Source: an uncultured Verrucomicrobiales bacterium
GTDB taxonomy: Bacteria; Verrucomicrobiota; Verrucomicrobiia; Verrucomicrobiales; Akkermansiaceae
Length of the DNA: 64,000 nucleotides
Assembly: GCA_937958875.1 (NCBI GenBank)
Contig: CALGMJ010000011.1
Location: 1-64,000 of the forward strand
Reading direction: 5' to 3'
A model generated the notes under the pieces. The model saw only the letters and a program-made list of their open reading frames with translations, had not been told where the DNA came from and did not search any database. Of this stretch, positions 53,349 through 62,676 are shown piece after piece. A program made the translations under genes and the position numbers. Numbering within the stretch: position 1 is the stretch's first letter; the number at the start of each line of letters is the position of its first letter.

Positions 53349-53378
53349 AAAATATTCACACAAATTTTGGAATATTTT
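53349..53378. promoter_or_regulatory. 9-bp perfect inverted repeat upstream of the thioredoxin gene
   Basis: AAAATATTC (53349-53357) and GAATATTTT (53370-53378) are separated by 12 bp in the A/T-rich gap ahead of the thioredoxin-like gene. It might be an operator; A/T-richness makes chance more likely. A TTGACA overlaps nearby on the plus strand but has no good -10 partner. Confidence 0.3.
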
Positions 53379-53414
53379 CTAATGCCTTCCGGTTAACTCA
53401 TGACAATCAGTCAA

Positions 53415-54275
53415 CTAGAGCCCGAGCCGTTGCTGCTTCAAGAGTTTTTCTGGATCGCGGAAGCGCACAGCAGGTGCATGGAACTCGTCCTCACGCAGTT
53501 TCTGAAGGAGTTCCTCACCATAATTTTCTTCCGCCTCACCGTGGGCTAGGAGCTCATAAAATGCGGTCAGTCCTCCACAATCATCCGGTGGGCAAAGTCC
53601 TTCTCCCGCATGAACTTTCGGCGTAAATTCCAGAGAAGTTTCCCTTTCACCTGCAGGAACGACATCTTCTACCGCGATGTGATGGAGCCAATTCGCCTCA
53701 AAGTTGTAGAGGTAATGAAAGGAATGGTAGCCGTTATGAATGAGATCCATGAGACGATTCCCAATTTCGCAGTAATCCTCTTCCCCATCAGCTTCCACAG
53801 GCGCGCTACTGAAGGTAGCCTCGACTTCACGCCCCTGATCATTACGAATTTCGAAACGATGTTGATGATTTGTGAGCCAACCAAATGAATCCTGTATAGC
53901 CGCGTGAAGGTGAAAGAAAGTCGAGTCTGCCGGAAAACTAAGTCGCCGCCAGATAGCAGGTTTCGTCCCGACTAAATCGATGCGAGCAATAATTCGAGCC
54001 GTCCCCGTGAGTGGATTGAGTGGGGATTTTTCTTCGGAGAGATCCAGAGTAGAAAGCCCAGAATTTTTGAGTTGATCGATCACACTCTTGAGCATTTCCG
54101 CCCCCGCCGGAGTAGCGAGCAGCTCAGACATGAACGCCTCGATCTCCTCTTCGCTCGCATCCTCCCCAGGCCCCACCTCCATGAGCGAGTTCAGAAGACG
54201 GAGATCCTCATCAGAGATCTCCCCAGAACCATCAAATGGTAAGTTAATCATCGCAGTAAATACTGAATCCCCCAC
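53415..54275 (-). CDS. Plasmid pRiA4b ORF-3 family protein
   Basis: A 286-residue protein. The N-terminal 90 residues are acidic and helical. The PRiA4_ORF3-like domain covers about residues 95-280: ARIDLVGTKPAIWRRLSFPAD, then HLHAAIQDSFGWLTNHQHRF, YCEIG, FHYLYNFEANWLHHI and CPPDDCGGLTAFYELL with the conserved Cys pair. The family is of unknown function. GTG at 54275 or ATG at 54251 could be the start. It is one of three minus-strand genes in a row, but nothing links them functionally. Confidence 0.83.
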   Translation of the reverse strand: MGDSVFTAMINLPFDGSGEISDEDLRLLNSLMEVGPGEDASEEEIEAFMSELLATPAGAEMLKSVIDQLKNSGLSTLDLSEEKSPLNPLTGTARIIARIDLVGTKPAIWRRLSFPADSTFFHLHAAIQDSFGWLTNHQHRFEIRNDQGREVEATFSSAPVEADGEEDYCEIGNRLMDLIHNGYHSFHYLYNFEANWLHHIAVEDVVPAGERETSLEFTPKVHAGEGLCPPDDCGGLTAFYELLAHGEAEENYGEELLQKLREDEFHAPAVRFRDPEKLLKQQRLGL

Positions 54276-54286
54276 TCCCTAGTGGC

Positions 54287-54853
54287 CTAGCGAGGCCACG
54301 CTGCGTGGATGTGAGTCGAATGACCTTTATCTCCCGGCCCGAGAGTCTCCGTCGCACCAAGTTGGCGACAACGGCGTAAAAACTGACGCCAGTATGGGTT
54401 TCCATAACCAACTTTACGCCCATTGATCATATCGACATCAAAAGCGATGCCTGCATAGTGGCGTGATGTCCGACTATGTGACCCACCTGCGACGGAAGTG
54501 ACACGAAAAGAGTACCCCTCACGGGCCAATATCTTCATTGCCGTGAGCATGCGGGCATCGAGAGTGACACTGCCGCCCGGCGCATTTCCGTAGTAACTAC
54601 GCTTAGCCCGGATTCCAGCTGAAGTGGCCTGAATATTATCCCAAGCGGAAGCTCCATCATAGCGCCCTGATACCTGACGGCGAAGCCAAGTAATCTTAGC
54701 TGAAGTCTTGAGCCACTGTGCTGTCGATTGACGTGGGGAAACTTTAGGAATCGAGACTGTAGGTCGGTCAGACTTTTTACTGCTACAGCTAATCGCTCCG
54801 ATACCAGAAACCAGTGCGATAAGAGGAAGAACAATGAGTGTGCGATGCTTCAT
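54287..54853 (-). CDS. Lipoprotein of the M15/D-Ala-D-Ala carboxypeptidase-like fold
   Basis: A 188-residue lipoprotein: signal LIALVSGIGAISC with the lipid Cys near residue 23. The C-terminal 90 residues contain the zinc-binding pattern of peptidase M15-like folds: GGSHSRTSRHYAGIAFDVDMING (about residues 122-144, His then Asp), followed by GHSTHIHAAW at the end (His). These would cut peptidoglycan stem peptides. It lies between the PRiA4-type gene and the tail-anchored protein gene. Similarity to M15 is by motif only. Confidence 0.75.
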   Translation of the reverse strand: MKHRTLIVLPLIALVSGIGAISCSSKKSDRPTVSIPKVSPRQSTAQWLKTSAKITWLRRQVSGRYDGASAWDNIQATSAGIRAKRSYYGNAPGGSVTLDARMLTAMKILAREGYSFRVTSVAGGSHSRTSRHYAGIAFDVDMINGRKVGYGNPYWRQFLRRCRQLGATETLGPGDKGHSTHIHAAWPR

Positions 54854-54865
54854 AAAATAATAAAA

Positions 54866-55720
54866 TTAGGAACGGGTCAGCCACGCGATGATGACGCCAA
54901 TAACGGCAAGACCCAAGAGCAGATTGATGAGCAGAGTCTTCTTTTGTAGCGCCGCCATCTCTTCGGCCTGCCTCTGAGCTGTTTCTTCGGATTTCTTGAC
55001 CAGCTCATCATAGGCTTTCGTCGACTTTGCCACCTCACCCTGCATGCCTTTGACCCCGGACTCCACTGTCTTCATCAAAGAAGACATTTGATCCATCGAA
55101 TCCAGAGACTTCTCATTGACCGACCGTAAGCCATCGATCGAGCTATCGACCTTTGTGAGAGAGTTTTTCAATTCCTGAGCATTCTCTTTTGCTGATTTTT
55201 CAAGCTTTTCAGCCACTTGGTTCACCGTCTTATCTAGATTTGCATTTCCTCCAGAGATAGCGTCCAAAACCCCTTTTTGGTTGGCATCAATCTCCTTAAG
55301 AAGCCCATCCTGCCCATTCTCGATGGCCTTCAGGACCATTTCCTGGCTTTCCTGCACCATCGTCTCAAGAGGAATGGGAGGAAGGATATCGAGATCATCG
55401 CGATACTGGATCGGCCCGGATGGCTTCGCCACCGGTGGAGGAATAATTTTTTTCTCTGGAGTCTTCACCTCAGGCTCTTTTGGAACAGCTTCCTTCATGA
55501 TAGGAGATGGCACCTTTGCATCTGCAGAAGATTTCGCAGATAGCTTCAGTGGATCCGCTGAGCGGGTATTCGACTTACCTGGAAGGGTCGTTTTCCGAGG
55601 TGAGAGCCCTTGCAATTCAGCCTCTTCCTGAGGGACAGCCTTCTTACCCCAAAATTTCCACCAGGGCCGAGATACGGGAGTAAAGGATTCATCTCCTCCA
55701 GATTGAATCTTATTATTCAT
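54866..55720 (-). CDS. Coiled-coil protein with C-terminal membrane anchor
   Basis: A 284-residue protein of unknown family. The frame is open up to 55954, but this would run into the divergent argH start; the ATG at 55720 (NNKIQSGGDESF) is preferred. The N-terminal part is Pro/Lys-rich, then residues about 140-255 form heptad-rich helix (SLMKTVESGVKGMQGEVAKS, EELVKKSEE-like). A single hydrophobic segment (LLINLLLGLAVIGVIIAW) ends the protein, so it is tail-anchored with the coiled coil in the cytoplasm. Confidence 0.6.
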   Translation of the reverse strand: MNNKIQSGGDESFTPVSRPWWKFWGKKAVPQEEAELQGLSPRKTTLPGKSNTRSADPLKLSAKSSADAKVPSPIMKEAVPKEPEVKTPEKKIIPPPVAKPSGPIQYRDDLDILPPIPLETMVQESQEMVLKAIENGQDGLLKEIDANQKGVLDAISGGNANLDKTVNQVAEKLEKSAKENAQELKNSLTKVDSSIDGLRSVNEKSLDSMDQMSSLMKTVESGVKGMQGEVAKSTKAYDELVKKSEETAQRQAEEMAALQKKTLLINLLLGLAVIGVIIAWLTRS

Positions 55721-55830
55721 CAGTAGCATGCTATAAGATCTTTCCATTTTATCAACCATTAGATGGATTCCGTAAAATTCCTTATCGCTCAGGGCTTGAA
55801 TCTTTCTTCCACAGGTCCAAAGCTGCCGCC

Positions 55831-57183
55831 ATGTGGAAGGGCCGTTTTTCTCAAGCAACAGCAGATCTCGTTCAACAATATGGAGAATCCATCTCCTACG
55901 ATTGGCGTCTTTACCCGCACGACGTCGCCGGCTCCATCGCTCACGCGCGTGCACAGGTGAAGGCTGGTATTCTAAGTGAGGATGAATTTAGCCAAATCGA
56001 AAGCGGTTTGAAGGAGATCGAAAAAGACATCTCCGAGGGAAATTTCGAATTTTCCATCGAACTAGAAGATATTCATATGAATATCGAGGCCGAGCTGACC
56101 AAGCGGATCGGCGCTGCAGGAGCGAAACTCCACACCGCACGTTCAAGAAATGATCAAGTCGCCACTGATACGCGACTCTATTGCCGTACCGCCATCGATC
56201 AACTTACGACTCTCATCTCTGGCCTTCAATCCGCTCTTTTAGATCGAGCCGAGAAATTCGCAGACACCGTCTTACCTGGCTACACGCATTTGCAACGAGG
56301 CCAACCCGTGACCGTGGGTCACCATCTTCTCGCTTACGTTGAAATGCTGTCTCGTGATAAAGATCGGCTTATCGATGCGCGTAAACGAGTCAATATTTCA
56401 CCTCTGGGTTCGGGAGCCCTCGCAGGATCTACCATCAACCTCGATCGCGAAATGATCGCGGCGGAACTTGGTTTTGATGGCGTCACTACCAACTCGATGG
56501 ATGCCATCTCAGATCGTGACTACATTGCTGAAATCCTTTTTTCTTTCGCGCTAGTAGGCGGTCACCTGTCTCGCCTCTCTGAAGATCTCATCCTCTGGTG
56601 TTCCAGCGAATTCGGCTTTGCCACCCTCTCGGATGCTCACACCACAGGATCTTCATTGATGCCGCAGAAAAAAAATCCCGATGTCTGTGAACTCACTCGG
56701 GGGAAAACGGGAAGACTTTATGGAAATCTGGTTTCCATTCTCACCGCCATCAAAGGCCTCCCCCTCACCTACAACCGGGATCTTCAGGAAGATAAAGAAC
56801 CGCTCTTTGATTCTATCGACACCATCACCATGGCGCTTGAGGTAAATACGGAAATGATCGCGGCCATGGAAATCAATGTCGAAGCCTGCCAAGAAGCAGC
56901 CTCCGATCCCCTGCTGCTAGCAACAGATCTCGCCGACTGGCTTGTCAAAGAAGGCATCCCCTTCCGCTCCGCTCACGAACTGGTAGGTAAAGCAGTCGCC
57001 GCCTCTTACACCGAAAACACCCCTCTCGATCAGCTCGATCTCACCAAGGTCGATCCTGCCTTTAAAGCAGAAGCCAATAAGGTCTTTAATCTTCAAAAAG
57101 CCCTCGCTGCAAGGACCAATCCCGGTGCTCCATCCATCGAAAACGTCACCGCACAGATCAAACGTTGGCGCAATAATTCATAA
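55831..57183 (+). CDS. argH: Argininosuccinate lyase
   Basis: ArgH splits argininosuccinate into arginine and fumarate. The 450 residues match. Landmarks are LEDIHMNIEAELTKRIG near 83-99, HTARSRNDQVATDTRLY near 107-123, the TGSSLMPQKKNPDVCELTRGK signature near residue 270 and ITAIKGLPLTYNRDLQEDKEP near 305. The ATG at 55831 has no Shine-Dalgarno motif. The next gene follows 14 bp after the stop and may be cotranscribed. Confidence 0.96.
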   Translation: MWKGRFSQATADLVQQYGESISYDWRLYPHDVAGSIAHARAQVKAGILSEDEFSQIESGLKEIEKDISEGNFEFSIELEDIHMNIEAELTKRIGAAGAKLHTARSRNDQVATDTRLYCRTAIDQLTTLISGLQSALLDRAEKFADTVLPGYTHLQRGQPVTVGHHLLAYVEMLSRDKDRLIDARKRVNISPLGSGALAGSTINLDREMIAAELGFDGVTTNSMDAISDRDYIAEILFSFALVGGHLSRLSEDLILWCSSEFGFATLSDAHTTGSSLMPQKKNPDVCELTRGKTGRLYGNLVSILTAIKGLPLTYNRDLQEDKEPLFDSIDTITMALEVNTEMIAAMEINVEACQEAASDPLLLATDLADWLVKEGIPFRSAHELVGKAVAASYTENTPLDQLDLTKVDPAFKAEANKVFNLQKALAARTNPGAPSIENVTAQIKRWRNNS

Positions 57184-57197
57184 TCATAATCATTAAC

Positions 57198-58091
57198 ATG
57201 AAAACTCTTTCTATCTTAGCCGCTCTTGGAATTGGATTTGCTGCCGGATGGTTCGCGAAGCCATCACCTGAGCACATAGAAACGCAGGAAATTGTTAGCG
57301 TGGAAAAACGGCATTCGGGATCGTCACGCGAGTCTTTCGTTAAATCTCAGATTTCCATGCACGATCGTGAGTCTTCACGATCAGGCGAAGCTCAGGCACA
57401 GGACAGATCGATTGCTCAAAGTTCGCAAGACACGATGTCAGACCACTATGGTCCTCAACTTCAGGAATATGGTGACCAGCGTATCCAAGAACTTGTTGAA
57501 ACGCTAAATCTAAGTGCAGAACAGATACTAGCCCTCGAGGAGGCTCTCAAATCCGGTGTTGAAGACTTAGCAAATCATGAAAGCTCCCACCAGTTTCTCA
57601 TGGAAGATCCGCTAGAATCACCTCTTGCGGAAATTCTCAGTGATGAACAACAAGCCGAGTATGGGAAACACAAAAAAGATAAGCTGCTTAGCAAGGCGAG
57701 AAAACAAGCGTTGCAACAAATTGCCGATCTTAGCTTGCTCAATTTAGATCCTGAAAAAGAGGAAGAGATTTATCAACATCTCTTCGAGACTTCCGAATCA
57801 GCCTTAAAAAATCTAAGCCCAGAAAAAAAGTCTGTAAGCTTCATGTTAGCATTAATGGGGATCGATGAGGAACAGTTGGGATTTAATACCGTGGATTCTT
57901 TCGCGGATGAGCAGGATCCTGAAACCGAGATCGACCTGAGAGGACAGATCATGAAAGATATCGATCAAAGAATCGAACTCTTGGCACCTGTGCTTAACGA
58001 GGATCAGCTTGATCGATATCGAAAAGAGCTGCTCAGGAAAAACTCTTTTATGTTGCAAGCCTTCGGCAACATCGACACGGCTTCAGAGTAA
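57198..58091 (+). CDS. Helical envelope protein with LTxxQ-like segments
   Basis: A 297-residue protein of unknown function. The N-terminus has one membrane-signal segment (LSILAALGIGFAAGWFA), then a polar linker, and the rest is helical and acidic. Short segments LNLSAEQILALEEALKSG, ILSDEQQAEYGKHK and LAPVLNEDQLDRYRKELL resemble the LTxxQ/CpxP-like helices seen in periplasmic stress proteins; this is pattern-level only. The truncated inverted-repeat element begins about 32 bp after the stop. Confidence 0.6.
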   Translation: MKTLSILAALGIGFAAGWFAKPSPEHIETQEIVSVEKRHSGSSRESFVKSQISMHDRESSRSGEAQAQDRSIAQSSQDTMSDHYGPQLQEYGDQRIQELVETLNLSAEQILALEEALKSGVEDLANHESSHQFLMEDPLESPLAEILSDEQQAEYGKHKKDKLLSKARKQALQQIADLSLLNLDPEKEEEIYQHLFETSESALKNLSPEKKSVSFMLALMGIDEEQLGFNTVDSFADEQDPETEIDLRGQIMKDIDQRIELLAPVLNEDQLDRYRKELLRKNSFMLQAFGNIDTASE

Positions 58092-58122
58092 AGATCCTCG
58101 GAGCGCAAGCCCCAGAGACCTA

Positions 58123-58202
58123 ATTCTCTTAGCATTGACAACACGGCCAGATTTTCGAGAGACCAGCAGGAACCCGAAATCTTAGGTTTGACGGAGCACT
58201 AG
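58123..58202. repeat. Right half of the 165-bp inverted-repeat element (truncated copy)
   Basis: Matches 10122-10201 over 80 bp with three mismatches and no gaps, ending in CTAG. The left arm is absent: the bases before 58123 do not match the full copy. It lies between the LTxxQ-like gene and the sucD terminator. Confidence 0.88.
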
Positions 58203-58244
58203 GACATCTCCTTCCTTCTCGACGCTCTTGGAGCCAGCATAAAA

Positions 58245-58284
58245 GAAAAAACCTCACAGTCACCTTCGTGATAACCGTGAGGTT
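58245..58284 (-). terminator. Terminator of the sucC-sucD operon
   Basis: AACCTCAC (58250-58257) and GTGAGGTT (58277-58284) form an 8-bp stem with an inner GTCAC/GTGAT stem. On the minus strand it is followed by a T-run (A-rich 58245-58250). It lies 22 bp after the sucD stop. Confidence 0.85.
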
Positions 58285-58306
58285 GGAAAAGATTAGGGAG
58301 CTAAAT

Positions 58307-59212
58307 CTACTTCCCCCAAGCCTTAAGCAGGGCCTGACCCATCTCAGAAGGAGTCTCGGCGACAACGATACCAGCATCATTCATGGCAGCCTTTTTCGCT
58401 TCAGCCGTGCCTTGACCACCGGAAACAATCGCTCCGGCGTGCCCCATGCGACGTCCAGGAGGCGCAGTAGCACCTGCAATGAAACCAGCAATCGGCTTCT
58501 TACAGTGCTCCTTAGCCCAAGCAGCAGCTTCCTCTTCAGCCGAACCACCGATTTCACCAATCATGATGATGGCTTCAGTCTCAGGGTCGTCATTGAAAAG
58601 CTTCAAGACATCAAGGTGTGAAGTTCCATTGATCGGATCTCCTCCGATGCCGACACAGGTGCTCTGGCCATATCCCAGCTGAGTGACCTGCCAGACAGCC
58701 TCATAAGTAAGCGTGCCCGAGCGAGAAACGATGCCGACATTTCCTTTTTTATGAATGTAGCCAGGAGCAATGCCGATACGGCAACCACCCGTAGAATCAG
58801 GCCCAGTTCCAGGTGTGACCACGCCAGGGCAGTTTGGCCCGATGAGACGAGTCTTGGAACCCTTCATGATTTCCTTCACCCGCATCATATCCATGACGGG
58901 AATCCCCTCCGTGATGGCAACCACGAGATCAACGCCGGCGTCAACAGCTTCAAGGATGGCATCAGCCGCAAATGGTGGAGGCACAAAAATCGCAGAAGCG
59001 GTAGCGCCAGTCTCTGCGACAGCTTGGCCAACGGTATCAAAAACAGGAACCTTATGGTCTCCGTGCTCAAAACTTTGTCCGCCTTTTCCAGGGGTAACAC
59101 CAGCGACGAGCGCGGTGCCATAGTCAAGGCTGAGTCCAGCATGACGACCACCGAATCCACCGGTGATGCCCTGGACGAGAACTTTCGTATCTTCGTTTAC
59201 GAGAATAGACAT
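58307..59212 (-). CDS. sucD: Succinyl-CoA ligase alpha subunit
   Basis: SucD carries the phosphohistidine and the CoA site of succinyl-CoA ligase. The 301 residues match. Landmarks are [16 protein letters not shown] near 11-26, [11 protein letters not shown] near 75, [13 protein letters not shown] near 120, [19 protein letters not shown] near 150, and the active-site His in [21 protein letters not shown] near 245-265. It follows sucC at 21 bp. A terminator follows. Confidence 0.97.
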   Translation of the reverse strand: MSILVNEDTKVLVQGITGGFGGRHAGLSLDYGTALVAGVTPGKGGQSFEHGDHKVPVFDTVGQAVAETGATASAIFVPPPFAADAILEAVDAGVDLVVAITEGIPVMDMMRVKEIMKGSKTRLIGPNCPGVVTPGTGPDSTGGCRIGIAPGYIHKKGNVGIVSRSGTLTYEAVWQVTQLGYGQSTCVGIGGDPINGTSHLDVLKLFNDDPETEAIIMIGEIGGSAEEEAAAWAKEHCKKPIAGFIAGATAPPGRRMGHAGAIVSGGQGTAEAKKAAMNDAGIVVAETPSEMGQALLKAWGK

Positions 59213-59233
59213 TTCTTTAAATTCGGTAGGAGT

Positions 59234-60412
59234 TTAGACAGAGGCGACAGCTTTTTTAGCAGCATCTGCGAGATCATCAGCGCCTGTAATGGCAAGACCT
59301 GACGCGTTCAGAGTTTCACGGCCAGCAGCCACATTATTTCCTTCAAGGCGAACGACGAGAGGAAGCTTGAGGCCCGTTTCCTGAACGGCGGCGACCACCC
59401 CTTCAGCGATCACGTTGCAGTCCATGATGCCACCAAAGATATTAATGAGAATGGCTTCCACCTTGGGATCACTCTGAATGATATTGAAGGCTCCTTTGAC
59501 CTGCTCCTTGGTCGCTCCACCACCAACGTCGAGGAAGTTTGCGGGGTCACCACCTGCGAACTTGATGGCATCCATGGTCGCCATGGCAAGACCAGCACCG
59601 TTCACGAGACAGGCGATGTTTCCATCGAGCCCGATGTAATTGAGATCGAACTCAGCGGCGGCCACTTCACGAGGGTCTTCTTCTTCGGTATCGCGATAAG
59701 CTTCCACTTCTGGATGGCGATAAAGTGCGTTATCATCGAAGCCGAACTTGGCATCAAGAGCGAGCACCTGACCGTCCTTGGTTTCAACCAGCGGATTAAT
59801 CTCGACCATGTCGCAGTCGAGGGTAATGAAAAGTTTATAGAGATTTTTAAGCAACTTTCCGAATTGCTTTGCGGCTGCGCCTTTAAATCCGAGACCCGCA
59901 GTAAGAGTGCGGATTTCATATCCCTGCAGCCCAGCAAGAGGATGAATGAGCTGGCGGAGAATTTTCTCCGGGGAATTCTCGGCAACTTCCTCGATGTCCA
60001 TGCCTCCTTCAGTGGAAGCGACGATGACAGGGCGAGAGGTCTCTCGATCCATGAGGAGCGCGAGATAGTATTCGTGCTCAATCTCGACCGCATCAGCGAC
60101 CATGACTTTACGAACGAGACGGCCTTCTTCCCCAGTCTGCTTCGTGACTAGGGTTTGTCCGATCATCTTCCCAGCGATCTCACCGATCTCATCAGCACTC
60201 TTGACGAGATGAACTCCCCCTTCGAAGCCATTTTTAAACGTGCCCTTCCCTCGTCCACCCGCGTGGACCTGGGCTTTCACGACCAAAAGGTCGGCAGCGA
60301 TTTCTTCTGCGGCGGCTTTCGCCTCTTCAGCTGTTTCGGCCATCTTTCCCCTCGGGCTGGGAACGTCAAAACGGTCGAAAAGCTCCTTCGCTTGATACTC
60401 GTGAATATTCAT
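59234..60412 (-). CDS. sucC: Succinyl-CoA ligase beta subunit
   Basis: SucC has an ATP-grasp domain and a CoA-ligase domain. The 392 residues start [15 protein letters not shown], the conserved N-terminus. [14 protein letters not shown] near 45, VEINPLV near 195, [18 protein letters not shown] near 262 and [16 protein letters not shown] near 315 follow. It is upstream of sucD. The 74-bp gap to the E2 gene shows no terminator, so the E1alpha-E1beta-E2-sucC-sucD genes may be one transcript. Confidence 0.97.
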   Translation of the reverse strand: MNIHEYQAKELFDRFDVPSPRGKMAETAEEAKAAAEEIAADLLVVKAQVHAGGRGKGTFKNGFEGGVHLVKSADEIGEIAGKMIGQTLVTKQTGEEGRLVRKVMVADAVEIEHEYYLALLMDRETSRPVIVASTEGGMDIEEVAENSPEKILRQLIHPLAGLQGYEIRTLTAGLGFKGAAAKQFGKLLKNLYKLFITLDCDMVEINPLVETKDGQVLALDAKFGFDDNALYRHPEVEAYRDTEEEDPREVAAAEFDLNYIGLDGNIACLVNGAGLAMATMDAIKFAGGDPANFLDVGGGATKEQVKGAFNIIQSDPKVEAILINIFGGIMDCNVIAEGVVAAVQETGLKLPLVVRLEGNNVAAGRETLNASGLAITGADDLADAAKKAVASV

Positions 60413-60486
60413 GGAGAAGTTTCGAGCCAGAAGCTACGCACTCGCGATGGCGGCGCAATGCTTAATTCTACAAGATAGCCTGAGGA

Positions 60487-61704
60487 CTACAGTGCCTCTG
60501 GATTCTGTAAAAGCTGCGCAATTTTCTGCAATAGCATGCCTGCGCCACCACCATCGACCACACGGTGATCAAAAGTGAGACAGAGTTCGGTCTCCGTCAC
60601 GGGCACGAAAGCTCCTACTTCATCGCTCCACTTGGGGGTCTTGATCCCTGCGGCGAGTCCCAGAATGAGAGTCTCATTCGGGAGCGGAATAGGTGTCCCC
60701 CATTTTAATCCAAAGGTTCCAAAATTGGTCACCGTGGCGATTCCTCCCTGAGCTTCCTCAGGAGGCAAACGTCGCTCGCGAGCTTTCTGCACCAGTTCGG
60801 CATAACTCTGAGTCAGCTCTGAGACGGACTTTTTATCAACCTCACGAAGGACTGGAACCATCACACCATCCTCAACCTGCACCGCGACTCCAATATCGAG
60901 AGCACGAGGATGAAAGACTTTCTCTCCGATAAGAAAACCAGCGGTCGCAGGCTCCTCAGAAAGCGCAAGCGCGAAGGCTCGTAGGACATATAAGGTCAGC
61001 CCCGGCTTCGGATTCTGACGAGAGCGAAAATCCAGAAGCTTATCGAGAGGTACCGGCAGCCCGACACTCGCAAGTGGCCGAGTCCAACTCCGGCGCATGG
61101 CATCCGCAACAGCCAGGCGCATGGGCGAGGCCTTACTACTGGGCCAAGTCTCGACGTATTCTAAAAAACTCTCGAGATCATTGACCGTCACGCGCCCACC
61201 CGCTCCGCTACCTGCGATGGCTGAAATGTCAGCCCCTCGGAGTCCGAGATCATCCATCCGCGCTCTCATCCGAGGTGAAATATAGTTGGCCCCTTTCGTT
61301 CCAGCCGGCACGGGAAGCCCTTTCACACTCGGTTCAATTTCCTTCGGCTCCTCGTAAGATTGATCACTCAGTTGGAAATGAAGATTTTCTTCATCGTTCT
61401 TCTCAGGAGTCGGCTTCGGCGCATCACCATGGACTGGCGCTCCGGTCCGAGCGACCTCTTCTTCAGAGGCTTCGAGAAATCCTAATAAAGTGCCTACGGG
61501 ATACTCGATTCCCTCCTTCGCTCTCAGTTCCGTCACTACTCCACCGCATAAGGTGGTCACTCCCATAGTCGCCTTATTGGTTTCCACCTCGATCACTTCC
61601 TGATCCACCGTGACCGTATCTCCCACGGCAACATTGAGGCGAATGATACGGGCCTCGGCGATAGACTCGCCCAGCTGAGGCATAATGATGGGAACCTGCG
61701 GCAT
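60487..61704 (-). CDS. 2-oxoacid dehydrogenase acyltransferase E2 (branched-chain type)
   Basis: E2 of 405 residues: one lipoyl domain (acceptor Lys in EVETNKATM, about residue 43), a clear peripheral-subunit-binding domain (ISPRMRARMDDLGL...GAGGRVTVNDLESF, about 145-190) and a catalytic domain with TFDHRVVDGGGAG near 380. MPQLGESIAEARI at the start is typical of branched-chain and pyruvate-type E2s. It follows E1beta by 6 bp, and sucC comes next. It contrasts with the sucB-type E2 at 38-39 kb, which lacks the binding domain. Confidence 0.9.
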   Translation of the reverse strand: MPQVPIIMPQLGESIAEARIIRLNVAVGDTVTVDQEVIEVETNKATMGVTTLCGGVVTELRAKEGIEYPVGTLLGFLEASEEEVARTGAPVHGDAPKPTPEKNDEENLHFQLSDQSYEEPKEIEPSVKGLPVPAGTKGANYISPRMRARMDDLGLRGADISAIAGSGAGGRVTVNDLESFLEYVETWPSSKASPMRLAVADAMRRSWTRPLASVGLPVPLDKLLDFRSRQNPKPGLTLYVLRAFALALSEEPATAGFLIGEKVFHPRALDIGVAVQVEDGVMVPVLREVDKKSVSELTQSYAELVQKARERRLPPEEAQGGIATVTNFGTFGLKWGTPIPLPNETLILGLAAGIKTPKWSDEVGAFVPVTETELCLTFDHRVVDGGGAGMLLQKIAQLLQNPEAL

Positions 61705-61710
61705 GATGAT

Positions 61711-62676
61711 TTAAAGGCTTAAAAGTTCGCGAAGTTTCTGCGTGATCGACTCAGGAGTGGGGCGATGCGCAGCCCACAAATCAGGGTGATATGGAATGGG
61801 TGAATCCTTAGCATTGAGACGGAGCGGCGGAGCGTCAAGAAGATGAAATCCTTCCGCAACCACCCGTGACACGACCTCTGCCGTGACACCTCCCCAAGGG
61901 AAAGATTCACCTAGCGCCAATAAGCGTCCGGTGCGAGCCACAGAGCCAATAATACAATCCGTATCCATCGGCTTGATCGTCCTTAAATCCACGACTTCAA
62001 TTTCCCAACCTTCTTTAGAAAGCTCATCCGCAGCCCGGACAGCCTCATGAACCATGGCACTGTAAGTCACCACGGTCGCGTGCTTCCCCGAACGTACGAT
62101 CCTCGCCTTACCAAGAGGCAGAGCCTCCTCATCGATCGCCGCCGACTTCAGCCAGCGGTATAGAAACTTATGTTCACAAAAAATGACAGGATCTGCCAGC
62201 ATCACCGACTGCTTCAGCAGATGATAAGCATCTGAAACTGTCGCCGGAGTGGCCACCACGAGACCTGGATAATGTCCGTAAAGACTCTCCACCATCTGAC
62301 TATGAAATGGGCCAGAACCGGGCGTCCCACCACAAGGCATCCGCACCGTAATCGGTACGGGGATCCCCGTACGATAAAAATGAGTCCCCGCCTGATTAAC
62401 GAGCTGATTAAAGGCAACCGAAGAGAAGTCCGCAAACTGCATCTCAATGATCGGCTTCATCCCCTCAATCGCGGCTCCGACGGCAAGCCCTACCATGGCA
62501 TCTTCACTGATGGGAGCATCTAGCACACGTTCAGGATGTTCTACTTTTAGTCCCTTCGTAGCTTTAAAAGCCCCGCCAAAAGCACCAATATCCTGCCCGT
62601 AAAGAAAGACCGTCTCATCCTCACGCAGGAGATCCTGCTGAGCTCGATGAATGGCATCAATATAAGTCACACTCAT
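61711..62676 (-). CDS. 2-oxoacid dehydrogenase E1 beta subunit
   Basis: E1beta of 321 residues. The ATG at 62676 overlaps the E1alpha stop (ATGA), so it is preferred over an upstream in-frame start at 62709. Motifs: GQDIGAFGGAFKAT near 30, ISEDAMVGLAVGAA near 60, MQFADF near 80, MPCGGTPGSGPFHSQ near 115 and VDLRTIKPMDTDCI near 230. With E1alpha it forms the alpha2beta2 thiamine-diphosphate enzyme of pyruvate or branched-chain 2-oxoacid dehydrogenase. Confidence 0.92.
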   Translation of the reverse strand: MSVTYIDAIHRAQQDLLREDETVFLYGQDIGAFGGAFKATKGLKVEHPERVLDAPISEDAMVGLAVGAAIEGMKPIIEMQFADFSSVAFNQLVNQAGTHFYRTGIPVPITVRMPCGGTPGSGPFHSQMVESLYGHYPGLVVATPATVSDAYHLLKQSVMLADPVIFCEHKFLYRWLKSAAIDEEALPLGKARIVRSGKHATVVTYSAMVHEAVRAADELSKEGWEIEVVDLRTIKPMDTDCIIGSVARTGRLLALGESFPWGGVTAEVVSRVVAEGFHLLDAPPLRLNAKDSPIPYHPDLWAAHRPTPESITQKLRELLSL

